From NCBI GenBank assembly GCA_934757855.1, contig CAKVLR010000001.1, positions 186,001 to 250,000 on the forward strand: a stretch of DNA of 64,000 bases, written 5' to 3'. Of the stretch, positions 33,791-42,937 are shown one piece after another. How positions within the stretch are numbered: the first letter of the stretch is position 1; each line of letters begins with the position of its first letter. Source of the DNA: an uncultured Clostridia bacterium. Its GTDB lineage: Bacteria; Bacillota; Clostridia; Christensenellales; UBA1242. A program made the position numbers and the translations under genes. The notes under the pieces are model-generated. The model was not told the DNA's origin. It worked only from the letters and a program-made list of their open reading frames with translations, and made no database searches.

Positions 33791-35403
33791 TACATTACAT
33801 CTTTGTCGGTAAGGCGTGTAAATAATGGCTCGATTGTGCCGTATTTACCTCCATCTACCGCAATTTTCTCCCATTTTACTTGTTTAATGCCCAAATAATC
33901 ACGAATTTTCTTTGATGCAAAAGGCATAAATGGGTCCAAAAGATTACCGAGATTTGCAATTACTTGTACGCAAGTATAAATGACATCATTGAACTTTTGC
34001 TTGTCCTCTTTAAATAATTTCCAAGGTTCTTGCTCATCGTAATATTTGTTACCCACATCAACCAAACTCATAACCGTTGCCAAAGAGTCTTTGAAATTGT
34101 TTGATAGTATCTCTTGACCGCATTTTTCATAAGTTTCACTAATTTTAGTTGCGATTTCGCTATTCATTGTACCATTGGGCAATTCACCTTCTAGACCTTT
34201 AAAGTTTAGCGTTCTATTTACAAAATTACCAAACTTGTTTACGATTTCACCATTGTGAACGGCGTGATAGTCCGCAAAAGTAAAGTTGCTGTCGCGCTTT
34301 TCTGGACCATTCGAAATACAGAAGTATCTCAAACTATCTGCATCAAATTTTTCGAGCATAGCAAGCATAGGCCAACCATTACCCTTGCTTTTGCTGATTT
34401 TTTCACTATTGATATTCAAAAATTCACTACTTACACAGTGTTCTGGCATCAGATATGGGTCCTTAGTAGCCATAAGCAACGCAGGGAAAATAATAGTATG
34501 GAACACAATGTTATCTTTACCGTGACACATATAGATTAAATTTTCGCGGTCGTTTGACTTAAACCACCAGTCGCGCCAATCAAGATTATGCTCTTCACAA
34601 TATTTTTGCGTAGCAGTCACATACCCCCACACAGCCTCAATCCATACATAGATTCTCTTGTCATCATAACCTTCAAGTGGCACTTTTATACCCCAGTTTA
34701 GGTCACGAGTAACGGCTCTATCAAGTAAACCCTCATTCAAAAATTTTTCCGTTTCGTTTACTGCATTTTTACGCCAATACTGCTTTGCTGTGTTAAAATG
34801 CTCGCGCAAAGGCTCTTCAAACTTTGACAAAGCAAAATAAAGGTTTGTATTGTCACGAATTTCAGTTTGACTACCACAAATACGACATTTACCTTTCAAC
34901 AAGTCTTGTGCTTGAAAAACATAGTCACAGTTCCCGCACTGGTCACCTTTACTAACAGTACCACATTTAGGACAAATCACTTCAACTTCCCTATCATAAA
35001 CAAATTTATTGCACTTTGGGCAAAAAGATGCTGGCTCTGTCTTTGGATAAATAAAGCCATTTTCTTTTAATTTTAAAATCATTTCTTGCACTTTTTCAGC
35101 GTGATAAGGAGTTGCTGTCATTGTGTAACAGTCATAACTCATACCCATTTTCTTAAAAACTTCCACATATTGCTCGTGGTAGCGATTAACAATTTCTTGC
35201 GGTGTCTTGTTTTCGCGAATAGCGCGTTCGGTAGTTGGAGTACCGTGACAGTCTGTACCACTCACCATCAATACATCGTTACCAACCGCTCTGTGGTAGC
35301 GCGCTAACACATCACCTGGCATATATGCACACACATGCCCTAGATGAATGTCACTATTTGCGTAAGTCCACGCAATTCCAATCAATACTTTTTTGTTGCT
35401 CAT
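33790..35403 (-). CDS. metG: Methionyl-tRNA synthetase
   Basis: MetRS charges tRNA-Met. The start ATG (35401-35403) is fixed by AAGGAGAG six bases upstream; a longer frame begins 12 codons earlier without a ribosome site. 537 residues: HIGH-type motif as SDIHLGH (~14-20), a large four-knuckle zinc insert (CPKC, CPKCG, CGNC, CRIC pairs, ~125-180), the KMSKS-type motif EKISKSKGN (~335) and a helical anticodon domain. There is no C-terminal tRNA-binding (Trbp111) domain, unlike Bacillus MetS. The zinc insert is the long form usual in archaea and Escherichia. No T-box leader is seen upstream. Confidence 0.94.
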   Translation of the reverse strand: MSNKKVLIGIAWTYANSDIHLGHVCAYMPGDVLARYHRAVGNDVLMVSGTDCHGTPTTERAIRENKTPQEIVNRYHEQYVEVFKKMGMSYDCYTMTATPYHAEKVQEMILKLKENGFIYPKTEPASFCPKCNKFVYDREVEVICPKCGTVSKGDQCGNCDYVFQAQDLLKGKCRICGSQTEIRDNTNLYFALSKFEEPLREHFNTAKQYWRKNAVNETEKFLNEGLLDRAVTRDLNWGIKVPLEGYDDKRIYVWIEAVWGYVTATQKYCEEHNLDWRDWWFKSNDRENLIYMCHGKDNIVFHTIIFPALLMATKDPYLMPEHCVSSEFLNINSEKISKSKGNGWPMLAMLEKFDADSLRYFCISNGPEKRDSNFTFADYHAVHNGEIVNKFGNFVNRTLNFKGLEGELPNGTMNSEIATKISETYEKCGQEILSNNFKDSLATVMSLVDVGNKYYDEQEPWKLFKEDKQKFNDVIYTCVQVIANLGNLLDPFMPFASKKIRDYLGIKQVKWEKIAVDGGKYGTIEPLFTRLTDKDVM

Positions 35404-35495
35404 ATTTATCTCTCCTTCATTACATATACAATATACCACAAAATGACAAAAAAAGCAAAGGTTTTTTTACTTTGCTTAATTTTTATATTTTCAAT

Positions 35496-35529
35496 TACTA
35501 TGCAAAGTACTATGCAATGCATAATACTA
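35496..35529. repeat. TTGCATAGTAC-family palindromic repeat, copy 4
   Basis: On the minus strand GTAGTATTATGCATTGCATAGTACTTTGCATAGTA contains two head-to-tail TTGCATAGTA units. The TAG stop of the upstream ATPase gene lies at its edge (35527-35529). Confidence 0.75.
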
Positions 35530-37302
35530 CTTATTTTCTGCAAATAAATCGAATAATTTGCCCCAATTCTTACTAGCAAGTTTAAGCGACTTCAATTTGC
35601 GTTTGCTTTGCTCCATATAATCCACCGCTAATTTTGCCACCTGCTCACGATAATTATCAGGCAAAGGATTAATTCGTTTTGTATTCTCTAACTGTTTGAT
35701 AAATGGCTGGTTTGTACGAATAGCAAATTCGCTCCCGTAAATATCTACCAAATAATTTCCGCAAGATTGCGCATATACTTCGTAAGGAATTAAATCTTCC
35801 AAAGTTTCAAAATTGCCTATTTGATTTAAAGTAATAAGTTTTTTATTATTTTTGTATGTACCAGCACGCAACATTTGACATTGCGCCACATTTTGCTCGT
35901 TATTATCAAAGAACACATATGGAAGCCCGCAATCTTGCTCAATTACTTGGGCAGTACCCTCAATACCATTCAATGCTGATTTTACAAAAACGGTAGGCTT
36001 TTCACGCAAATTTTCGTTAATTTCCCCAAACGAAGTTAAGTAGTTTTTCATAAAATTAAGGTAAATTCGGTCAACTTCACTCACTACTAGCACTGGCGTA
36101 CTACCGCGCAAAATATCACCAGAAATTTGCATACTAAGAGATGTATTTATAGGAATAAGTGAAGCCTTGCTGGCGTTGCTTTTGGCATTGAAATTATTTG
36201 AAACAACACTATGCCCCTTGCCATCTTTATATACAATTTTGGTACGACTTAAATGCTCAGTAGGCAACATATAACTGCTGTGGGTAGAATAAATAAGTTG
36301 ATTTGACTTTGATAATTCATCAAAAAATCTTACCAAATCTTGTTGCGCAAGCCCGTGAAGCGTTGCACCACTTTCATCAAGCAACATAACTGTATTTGTG
36401 TAAAATAACTGACTTTCCAAAGTAAATACCAAAAAGAATGACAAAAACCACTGAATACCTACACTGCGCTCATCAAGAGGAGCGCGTATCCCTTCGCTGT
36501 CGGTTACGAAAATAGTCAAATTTCCATTATCAAACGCAAACTCAAATTTGTATTTGCCTTGTCTCCACCATTGATTAAACTCACGAGAAAGTCGCTCGCC
36601 CGCCTCTTTAAAGAGTTTTGCATAACGGTCTTTGGTTTCGGCAAGAGTTTGCAACTGTTCACTGGTAAGTTTTATAGACTTTTTAGAAGCATTTTCCAAA
36701 ACTGTACTATCGCAAACCAACATTTCAGGCGCGATGCCTATATACATTAGTAACAATTTTACCGTACGGCGCTTTGATTTACTGATTGCATTTACACCAG
36801 ACTTGTTAAATTTTTCCAACATTTGAGGTAGATAAATGTTACTATCGAGATTTCCATAGTTGCTATAATATATAAATCCTGGCATCATTTTTACGATAAA
36901 ATCTGATAACTTTTTGGCATCTTTTTCTTCTATTTTCGCTGGAATTTTTACCTTATACTGACCGCTCAAACTGCGCGATACTTCAACGGTGTCAAAAGCA
37001 GGAATGTCTGGAAATTTCTTTGCAATTTGCTCTTTGTCAAATGGACGCAATTTGAATTTTGCAGAGATAAACTCTGGCATTTCTTCCATATCCATAATTT
37101 CATCAAACTTATCAATCGGCAAATCTGCGTGTACAATTTTGTTATCCGAACGAAAAGCAGGTTTCAATTTCCAAAGCGCGCGCAAAAGGTTACTTTTTCC
37201 CGCTTCATTTACGCCAGCGATTGCAGTCACATCTTCGCAATTTATCCAACCGCTATCAATAAATGACCTAAAATTTTGTACTCTAAATGATGTCAATTTC
37301 AT
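35527..37302 (-). CDS. OLD-like AAA/ABC-type ATPase with C-terminal Toprim-like region
   Basis: 591 residues. The N-terminus is an SMC/ABC-type ATPase half: SFRVQNFRSF, then Walker A GVNEAGKSN (~30-38), and Walker B LLDESGATLHG (~300-310). The C-terminal part starts with LVVSEVDRIYLN (~410), followed by YVFFDNNEQN (~470) and ETLEDLIPYEVY (~505), which resembles the Toprim domain of OLD-family nucleases but with the DxD acidic pair changed to D-N-N. It may therefore be a nuclease-dead relative. OLD proteins occur in phage defence (Gabija is an OLD plus helicase), but no UvrD-like partner is adjacent. It is 14 bases after the membrane protein gene upstream, so co-transcribed with it. Function is unproven. 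Confidence 0.7.
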   Translation of the reverse strand: MKLTSFRVQNFRSFIDSGWINCEDVTAIAGVNEAGKSNLLRALWKLKPAFRSDNKIVHADLPIDKFDEIMDMEEMPEFISAKFKLRPFDKEQIAKKFPDIPAFDTVEVSRSLSGQYKVKIPAKIEEKDAKKLSDFIVKMMPGFIYYSNYGNLDSNIYLPQMLEKFNKSGVNAISKSKRRTVKLLLMYIGIAPEMLVCDSTVLENASKKSIKLTSEQLQTLAETKDRYAKLFKEAGERLSREFNQWWRQGKYKFEFAFDNGNLTIFVTDSEGIRAPLDERSVGIQWFLSFFLVFTLESQLFYTNTVMLLDESGATLHGLAQQDLVRFFDELSKSNQLIYSTHSSYMLPTEHLSRTKIVYKDGKGHSVVSNNFNAKSNASKASLIPINTSLSMQISGDILRGSTPVLVVSEVDRIYLNFMKNYLTSFGEINENLREKPTVFVKSALNGIEGTAQVIEQDCGLPYVFFDNNEQNVAQCQMLRAGTYKNNKKLITLNQIGNFETLEDLIPYEVYAQSCGNYLVDIYGSEFAIRTNQPFIKQLENTKRINPLPDNYREQVAKLAVDYMEQSKRKLKSLKLASKNWGKLFDLFAENK

Positions 37303-37316
37303 AATTGTATCTCCGT

Positions 37317-38522
37317 TTATTTAGTTTTGCGCATTTTTTGCAATAATTCTTGTCTAATGTCAGTTTTTGGTGTTTCGTTTGTTATTTTTCCTAAAATTTT
37401 TCTTATAGGCGTGTGCGTATCAGTCGGCGGTAATGGAGTATAAATGTAACTATCCATTTCCTTTTTGGAACGCGGTTTGGCTAATTTTACCCTACTAGGT
37501 TCTTTTAATCTAGGAAATTTGCTAAGCGCAATTTTGTCATTACCGCTATTTTGTTTATCATTTTGGGTTATATCTATTGTTTCCACAATAGTAGTTTCAT
37601 CGACAGTTTTTTGCGAATTTTTATTCTTTCGTTTGTTTTTCTTTTCGCGTTTGGAGCCACTAGATTTTTCTTTTTTGTTTGCGGTTAAATCTATTTGCTC
37701 TGCCTCATTTTTTTGTTCTGGTTGTTCTTTTGGAGTGTGGTTTTCATCAAATTGCATCACCATTTGCTTCATTCCATCAAATTCTAGGTCCTGCGATTTT
37801 TTCTTTACTGCTTTTTTCTTTGGCTTTGCAGTCTTGATGTTTTCATTTTCAGTGTTTAAATTTTCATTTTCGCTTTTTTTAAATTGATTTAATTTAAAAA
37901 ACATATATAAAAGTAACAAAGCGATTAAGCAAACGCACGGTATCACAACAAACAGCCATAGCACCCAGTTTGATAGCAAAAACTTAACCAGCCCGCACAC
38001 TGCTGGCGCATTTGAACTAACGACTCCCAATACTTGTTCCCTTTGGAAAACTTGGTCGATTGCACTTGAATTTGTACTTTTAATTTTTAAAATTGAGCCG
38101 TTTTTATATTCGACTTGCCCCAAAAAGCCATTTTCCCTTAGCCCTGAGCCACTATCACAAATGACAAAATCACCAACATTTATTTTATCAAAAGATTTTG
38201 CCGAAACTACGACACTGCTCCCTTGCGGAAAATAGTTTTGATTGTATGAATTAGTCACTTCAATTACTGACAAACCAAATATTTTTTGCTCATTATTATC
38301 GCTAACTGATACGAATTTGCTAACAACACAAGTAATACCAAAAATGAATATCAACAAAAACGCAATAGCAAGCCCCAACATAATACTTGTCGCATAATTT
38401 TCAAATTTGATTTGCTGATTTTTTGCGTTACCATTATTTTGGTTTGTAGTTACACTTGTTGTATTTTGCGAATTGTCTTGGTTTTGAATTTGTAAAATTT
38501 TATCTTTGTCGGCACAGTCCAT
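37317..38522 (-). CDS. Signal peptidase I-like (S26 fold) membrane protein with charged tail
   Basis: 401 residues. A polar Asn/Gln-rich N-terminus (~1-45), a membrane helix (~46-70), an outside domain with the S26/SipW pattern FPQGSSVVVSAKSFDKINVGDFVI (split here; residues ~97-121), a VLGVV end near 165, a second membrane helix (~180-205) and a long Lys/Glu-rich cytosolic tail (~205-401). The usual catalytic Ser-Met is replaced by a Ser-Tyr (NSYNQ) and the general-base Lys/His site is not apparent, so catalysis is uncertain. It shares an operon with the ATPase 14 bases downstream. It may be a degenerate or specialised archaeal/SipW-type peptidase. Confidence 0.6.
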   Translation of the reverse strand: MDCADKDKILQIQNQDNSQNTTSVTTNQNNGNAKNQQIKFENYATSIMLGLAIAFLLIFIFGITCVVSKFVSVSDNNEQKIFGLSVIEVTNSYNQNYFPQGSSVVVSAKSFDKINVGDFVICDSGSGLRENGFLGQVEYKNGSILKIKSTNSSAIDQVFQREQVLGVVSSNAPAVCGLVKFLLSNWVLWLFVVIPCVCLIALLLLYMFFKLNQFKKSENENLNTENENIKTAKPKKKAVKKKSQDLEFDGMKQMVMQFDENHTPKEQPEQKNEAEQIDLTANKKEKSSGSKREKKNKRKNKNSQKTVDETTIVETIDITQNDKQNSGNDKIALSKFPRLKEPSRVKLAKPRSKKEMDSYIYTPLPPTDTHTPIRKILGKITNETPKTDIRQELLQKMRKTK

Positions 38523-38589
38523 ATGATTACTCCAACAGTAATTTAAGTTTAGTTTAGCACATTTTTAAAGTTTCAGCAACGAAAAGGCA

Positions 38590-38617
38590 CGAAAAAAGCA
38601 CCTGCTAAGGTGCTTCT
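38590..38617 (-). terminator. Terminator after the membrane protein gene at 38623
   Basis: AAGCACC pairs with GGTGCTT around a five-base loop, followed by TTTTTTC on the minus strand. Confidence 0.75.
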
Positions 38618-38622
38618 TTATA

Positions 38623-39282
38623 TTATGCAACGGGTCCGAATTTACCCTCTTTTACCATTTCGTTTAGCACATTATAAAGCCCATTGTAATTAGCAACACC
38701 CGTGTAAGTAAATCTAGTATAGTTTGATTCATTAGACTTGATATAGAAAGTGTGGTCTTTTACCGCGTTGTCACTTTTGATTGCAAAGTGAACTTCGCGG
38801 AACTCAATAGGCTGAGTACTCCAACTCTCACCTATTTTGTACTTAAATACACTTCCATCAGGGTTTATCATAGTTTGTTTTTCATTCCAGAAAAACACAA
38901 CTTCAAAAGTGTCAGCATCTGAAAGGCTAGTAAATGGATTTGTTGATGCTGTGTAATTTGATGTCATACCTTTACCAGCGTATCCACCAAAAATTGTTGC
39001 GATTACGCTAGGTTTACTACCCGCATTGTATGCGTTCATAACACGGTCGTAATCGGTTGGGTTTTCTGTTTTGCTAAATTGATAAATAGTTGAATTTATT
39101 TTTAAATAAATCTCATCAGGCTTGTTTATAAACTTTGCACCTGTGTTTACTGGAATTACTGCTAACAAAATTGTAGTTAAAATTAGCACACCCACAAACG
39201 CTAAACAAACGATAGATGCAATTTTGTTTGCTTTGCGCTTTGCTCTTGCTCTGTTTGTAATTGTAGTAGTAGTATCTTTCAT
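38623..39282 (-). CDS. Unknown single-pass membrane protein
   Basis: 219 residues. A basic N-terminus (TNRARAKRKANK) precedes one membrane helix (IASIVCLAFVGVLILTTILL, ~22-41); the remaining ~175 residues lie outside and are rich in Ser/Thr/Asn/aromatic residues with beta character. There are two Tyr/Phe-rich stretches, FEVVFFWNEKQ (~124) and HTFYIKSNESNY (~177). I know no family. It ends at its own terminator and lies 66 bases downstream of the ftsH stop on the same strand. No promoter with a good match is visible. Confidence 0.65.
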   Translation of the reverse strand: MKDTTTTITNRARAKRKANKIASIVCLAFVGVLILTTILLAVIPVNTGAKFINKPDEIYLKINSTIYQFSKTENPTDYDRVMNAYNAGSKPSVIATIFGGYAGKGMTSNYTASTNPFTSLSDADTFEVVFFWNEKQTMINPDGSVFKYKIGESWSTQPIEFREVHFAIKSDNAVKDHTFYIKSNESNYTRFTYTGVANYNGLYNVLNEMVKEGKFGPVA

Positions 39283-39348
39283 TTTGTATCCTCATTTAAT
39301 AGATTGCTGTTTAATCTTAACACAAATATGCAAATCGGTCAAATGAAA

Positions 39349-41532
39349 TTAAGCAGGTTTTTGCGTTTCATCTTTTTTTGTGTCGGTTTTTGTAGAATCT
39401 TGTTCTATTTTACCTTCATTTGCATCTTGCTTGTCAGCAGTTTTTGTTTCTTGTGGTTTATTTTCTTGCTTGTTTTGACTGTTTACACCCGAAAAGGCAC
39501 TCATAACTTTGTCATCAAGATTTCCGCCTACTAGAGTTTCCGCATCGATTTTCGCTTGCTTTTCAGCCTCTTTTTTCTCTTGCGCCTCTTTATCTTTGCG
39601 CTTACGCTCAGCCTCGCGCTCCTCCATATTCTTGATTACTTCTTCGCTAGTTTTGCCTGAAATCAACTCATTAACTTCTTGTGCATAAATAGTTTCTTTT
39701 GCAAGCAATACTTTTGCCATTTCATCAAGAATACTCTCGTTTTCTTTGAGCAACTTCATAGCACGCTCCAAGCCTTCATCAAGAATTGCTTTGATTTCTT
39801 CATCAATAATGCGTGCAGTAGCATCACTAATATTTGAGCGTTGTTGGAAATCTCTGCCCAAGAATACTTCGCCTTCTTCAGCATAGCACACCGAGCCCAA
39901 TCTCTCGCTCATACCATATTTGGTAACCATATCACGCGCCACATCGGTAGCCACTTGAATATCGTTTGAAGCGCCAGTTGAAAAGTAGTCAAATTTCAAC
40001 TTTTCAGCGGCACGACCCCCCATATCGGCAATAATTTCTTCCATTAACTGCTCACGAGTGTAGTAAGGATATTCTTTCTCAGGAATACGCGAAGTCATAC
40101 CACCGGACATTCCACCACCAATACCGCGCGGAATAATAGTGACCTCTTGAACTTCTACCTTTACGCTCTTTAACATACGCATCAAAATCGCGTGTCCAGC
40201 CTCGTGGTAAGCGGTCGTCTTTCTATCTTCCTCATCGGTCTTGTGGTTTTTCTTAGACAATCCATATTGAGTTTTTAATGAACTTTCAAAAATATCTGTT
40301 TGGGTAATAATATTTCTGCCATCGCGGGCAGCAAGGATAGCGGCTTCATTGAGAATATTCTCAATATCTGCACCAGTACTCCCTGGCAACCTTCTTGCCA
40401 AACCTTCCCAGTCGATATCATCAGCAAAAGGTTTGTTTTTGGCATAAAGTTTCAAAATCTTCACTCTGCCTTGCAAGTCTGGGCGGTTTACAACAATTCT
40501 ACGGTCAAAACGGCCAGCACGCAACAATGCAGGGTCAAGTACATCAGGGCGGTTTGTTGCAGCAATTACAACGATTCCATCGCTTGACTCAAAGCCGTCC
40601 ATTTGCACCAATAACTGGTTGAGTGTTTGTTCGCGTTCATCATTCGTGTTACCTAAACCCGCGCCTCTCTGCCTACCAACAGCATCAATTTCATCAATAA
40701 ATACTAAGCAAGGCATATTGCGTTTTGCAGTTTCAAACAAATCACGCACACGAGCAGCACCAACACCAACATACATTTCTACAAAGTCACTACCAGTTAT
40801 GCTAAAAAATGGCACTCCTGCTTCACCAGCGATTGCTTTTGCAAGTAAAGTCTTACCAGTCCCCGGAGGTCCAACTAGCAACACGCCCTTTGGAATACGC
40901 GCGCCCATTTCGGTGAATTTGCGTGGGTTTTTCAAAAATTCCACAATTTCTTGCACTTCTTGCTTTTCTTCATCACAACCAGCAACATCAGCGAAACGAA
41001 CCTTTAAGCCTGATTCCATACGGGCTTTGTTTTTACCAAAGTCCATACCTTTGCCGTTCATTTTTGTAAATGTCCTATAAGTAAAGTAAATCAATGCAAC
41101 AAACAACAAAATGTATAGGTATGGTAAAATTCGGTTAAAAAATGGTTCTTGTTGAATACCTGTATCAAAATAAATTTGTTTTGTAGGGTTAGCGGTGTTG
41201 TAATCTTCTACCGCTTGTTGCACTTTTTCCAACTGGAATGAATATGCACAACTAAAATAAAAGTCGTATTTTTTAGGGAAATTTTTTACTTTTTCCTCAG
41301 TCTTGGCAGTAGTTTCATCAACATTGATACCATAGACAGTTGTGCCTAAAAAGTACACACCAGCGACTTTTCCTGCTTCAATTTGTGTAAAAAATTCCGA
41401 CTGGCTGATTTCCTTTTTACTATTCCCCGTACCAGCAAAACTCAAAACTAGTACAATCACCAAAAATACTATCAGTATGAGCGTAATAATCGAAAATCTT
41501 TTCTGTCCAGAATTGATAGGTTTTTCTTCCAC
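39349..41532 (-). CDS. ftsH: ATP-dependent zinc metalloprotease FtsH
   Basis: FtsH degrades membrane and short-lived cytosolic proteins. 727 residues: two membrane helices (~12-34 and ~130-155) around an outside domain, the AAA domain with GPPGTGKT at ~221-228 and Walker B LVFIDEID at ~276-283, and the M41 protease domain with the zinc site HEAGH at ~443-447. The C-terminal ~90 residues are a Lys/Glu/Gln-rich low-complexity tail ([16 protein letters not shown]...), long for the family. The start is GTG with AGGAGG 11 bases upstream, a long spacing. A candidate promoter is at 41575-41601. No terminator is obvious in the 66 bases downstream. Confidence 0.97.
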   Translation of the reverse strand: MEEKPINSGQKRFSIITLILIVFLVIVLVLSFAGTGNSKKEISQSEFFTQIEAGKVAGVYFLGTTVYGINVDETTAKTEEKVKNFPKKYDFYFSCAYSFQLEKVQQAVEDYNTANPTKQIYFDTGIQQEPFFNRILPYLYILLFVALIYFTYRTFTKMNGKGMDFGKNKARMESGLKVRFADVAGCDEEKQEVQEIVEFLKNPRKFTEMGARIPKGVLLVGPPGTGKTLLAKAIAGEAGVPFFSITGSDFVEMYVGVGAARVRDLFETAKRNMPCLVFIDEIDAVGRQRGAGLGNTNDEREQTLNQLLVQMDGFESSDGIVVIAATNRPDVLDPALLRAGRFDRRIVVNRPDLQGRVKILKLYAKNKPFADDIDWEGLARRLPGSTGADIENILNEAAILAARDGRNIITQTDIFESSLKTQYGLSKKNHKTDEEDRKTTAYHEAGHAILMRMLKSVKVEVQEVTIIPRGIGGGMSGGMTSRIPEKEYPYYTREQLMEEIIADMGGRAAEKLKFDYFSTGASNDIQVATDVARDMVTKYGMSERLGSVCYAEEGEVFLGRDFQQRSNISDATARIIDEEIKAILDEGLERAMKLLKENESILDEMAKVLLAKETIYAQEVNELISGKTSEEVIKNMEEREAERKRKDKEAQEKKEAEKQAKIDAETLVGGNLDDKVMSAFSGVNSQNKQENKPQETKTADKQDANEGKIEQDSTKTDTKKDETQKPA

Positions 41533-41574
41533 TATTAATTAAGCCTCCTAATCAAGTTGTAATCATTATATTAA

Positions 41575-41601
41575 CTTATACACTATATTAATACTTGTCA
41601 A
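41575..41601 (-). promoter_or_regulatory. Candidate sigma-A promoter of ftsH
   Basis: TTGACA (41596-41601) and TATAAG (41575-41580) on the minus strand with a short 15-base spacer; TATATT is another possible -10 nearby. Confidence 0.35.
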
Positions 41602-41712
41602 GTATATCATATTTCAAACAAAAAATAAAGTAAAAACGACACATTAGTTTTTAAAATATTTGGAGATTTTGAGTATTTTGTCGTTTTTTAGCAACAGTCA
41701 TTAAATTTAGTA

Positions 41713-41741
41713 TTGACAATTTTGCTGTTATTTTATACAAT
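41713..41741 (+). promoter_or_regulatory. Plus-strand sigma-A promoter with no gene downstream
   Basis: TTGACA (41713-41718), 17 bases, then TACAAT (41736-41741). The only thing downstream is the bidirectional hairpin at 41766-41803, about 20 bases after the predicted start, so any transcript would be about 55 bases long. Confidence 0.4.
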
Positions 41742-41765
41742 ATACAAAATTTATATAACAAATAC

Positions 41766-41803
41766 AAAAAACTCAGTATGCTGTCAACATATTGAGTTTT
41801 TTT
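41766..41803. terminator. Terminator after the DUF4363 gene, active on either strand
   Basis: AAAACTCAGTATG pairs with CATATTGAGTTTT around a seven-base loop with T-runs on both sides. On the minus strand it ends the DUF421-DUF4363 operon. The rest of the gap (41602-41765) is AT-rich without a gene; a 9-bp pair AAAACGACA/TGTCGTTTT flanks about 40 bases at 41633-41688. Confidence 0.7.
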
Positions 41804-41804
41804 G

Positions 41805-42188
41805 TTAAAAGATATTTTGCCAATCAAATTTAACCATATCTCTAAAAGTTTCAATCACGCGCTGCAAAGTGTTACACTCCACTGTCGCTAATTCAAAATC
41901 GCTGTTTTCTAAATGCGAATATACCAAATCCACTTGCCTACCTATTTGTTCTATATCTCGAAAATCGACAAACAAACAAATTATCGATTCTTTTTTATCC
42001 CAAAAATCAATCAAAGACTGTGCTTGTGCGCGTGAGGCTTCTAAATTTTGCTCGGCTATATTATTTTCTAATATAACAATATCTTGAAGCATTGTGTCTA
42101 TTGCGTTGTCGGTATATACTTGTTCCCACACAACTAGTCCAGTAAGGGTCAAAATTAATGCCAAAATCCAAATTGCTTTTTTAGTCAT
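41805..42188 (-). CDS. DUF4363 family protein
   Basis: 127 residues with one N-terminal membrane helix (IWILALILTLTGLVVWEQVY) and a helical outer domain. It matches DUF4363, a small Firmicute family normally encoded beside DUF421 (YetF-like) proteins, as here. ATG 42186-42188 is set by GAGG five bases upstream; a GTG two codons earlier overlaps the site. Its stop is followed directly by the terminator. Role unknown, possibly a partner of the DUF421 membrane protein in sporulation or envelope (inference). Confidence 0.8.
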   Translation of the reverse strand: MTKKAIWILALILTLTGLVVWEQVYTDNAIDTMLQDIVILENNIAEQNLEASRAQAQSLIDFWDKKESIICLFVDFRDIEQIGRQVDLVYSHLENSDFELATVECNTLQRVIETFRDMVKFDWQNIF

Positions 42189-42195
42189 ACGCACC

Positions 42196-42924
42196 TCACC
42201 AGTTACCCTTGAAATCTACTTGCAAATTTTTACTAGTGCCATCAAAGAGTTGAATATACACCGCGCCCTCTGGGTCAATCGTAAGTAGCAAGACATCTTT
42301 TATCGAACTAACATTGCCTGATTTTAATATCTCATTTACAAATTCTGGCTCTTTTTGGGCAATTTTTAGGTTTTTGTTAATTATTTTACCTGATGAAACT
42401 AGCATCATAGGCAAAGTTGATTCTGGGAGTTGCAATTTTAAATTTTCGTTTGTCACATTTGCGCTTGCAATTTTTGGTATGACATTTATAGTACCATTTG
42501 TTTCTACAATCGCATAAAGTACATCTTCGATATTAAAATAGTCACAACTGCGTATGCCTTCCATTAAGTCATCAATAGTCATATTTAACTCTTTCAACGC
42601 ATCATATTGCACACCTTGCGGAGTAACAACTAGCACTGGTTTACCATTAATTACCCTGCGCATAACTATGCTCTTGCGTGAAATCATTGATACAATAAAA
42701 TGAACAATTACTAGCGTTGTAAGCGGAATAACACTAAATAAAATCGGCATACTCGTTTGCGTCATAGGAAGTGAAGCAATATCGGCGATTAAAAGCGTCA
42801 CCACCAATTCAAATGGTTGCATTTCGCCCAACTGCCTTTTGCCCATTATTCTTAAATACAATAGTACAACCAAATAAACTATTAAAACTCTAAATAAAAT
42901 TATAACCATATTGCTATTTTGCAA
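42196..42924 (-). CDS. DUF421 (YetF/YcaP-type) membrane protein
   Basis: 242 residues: three membrane helices in the first ~85 residues, then a soluble DUF421 domain. Characteristic motifs are LRIMGKRQLGEMQPFELVVTL (split; residues ~24-44) and GKPVLVV near 93, followed by the two-sub-domain structure ending in VYIQLFDG. The family in Bacillus (YdfR/YetF/YrbG) affects spore germination and membranes. The start at 42924 is a TTG without a visible ribosome site; ATG five codons later also lacks one, so translation is likely coupled to the flippase gene ending at 42938. Confidence 0.9.
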   Translation of the reverse strand: MQNSNMVIILFRVLIVYLVVLLYLRIMGKRQLGEMQPFELVVTLLIADIASLPMTQTSMPILFSVIPLTTLVIVHFIVSMISRKSIVMRRVINGKPVLVVTPQGVQYDALKELNMTIDDLMEGIRSCDYFNIEDVLYAIVETNGTINVIPKIASANVTNENLKLQLPESTLPMMLVSSGKIINKNLKIAQKEPEFVNEILKSGNVSSIKDVLLLTIDPEGAVYIQLFDGTSKNLQVDFKGNW

Positions 42925-42937
42925 AATTGATTAAATT

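Noticed and set aside
35404..35495. T-box or riboswitch upstream of metG
   Set aside because: The leader is short and AT-rich with no T-box motif or specifier stem.
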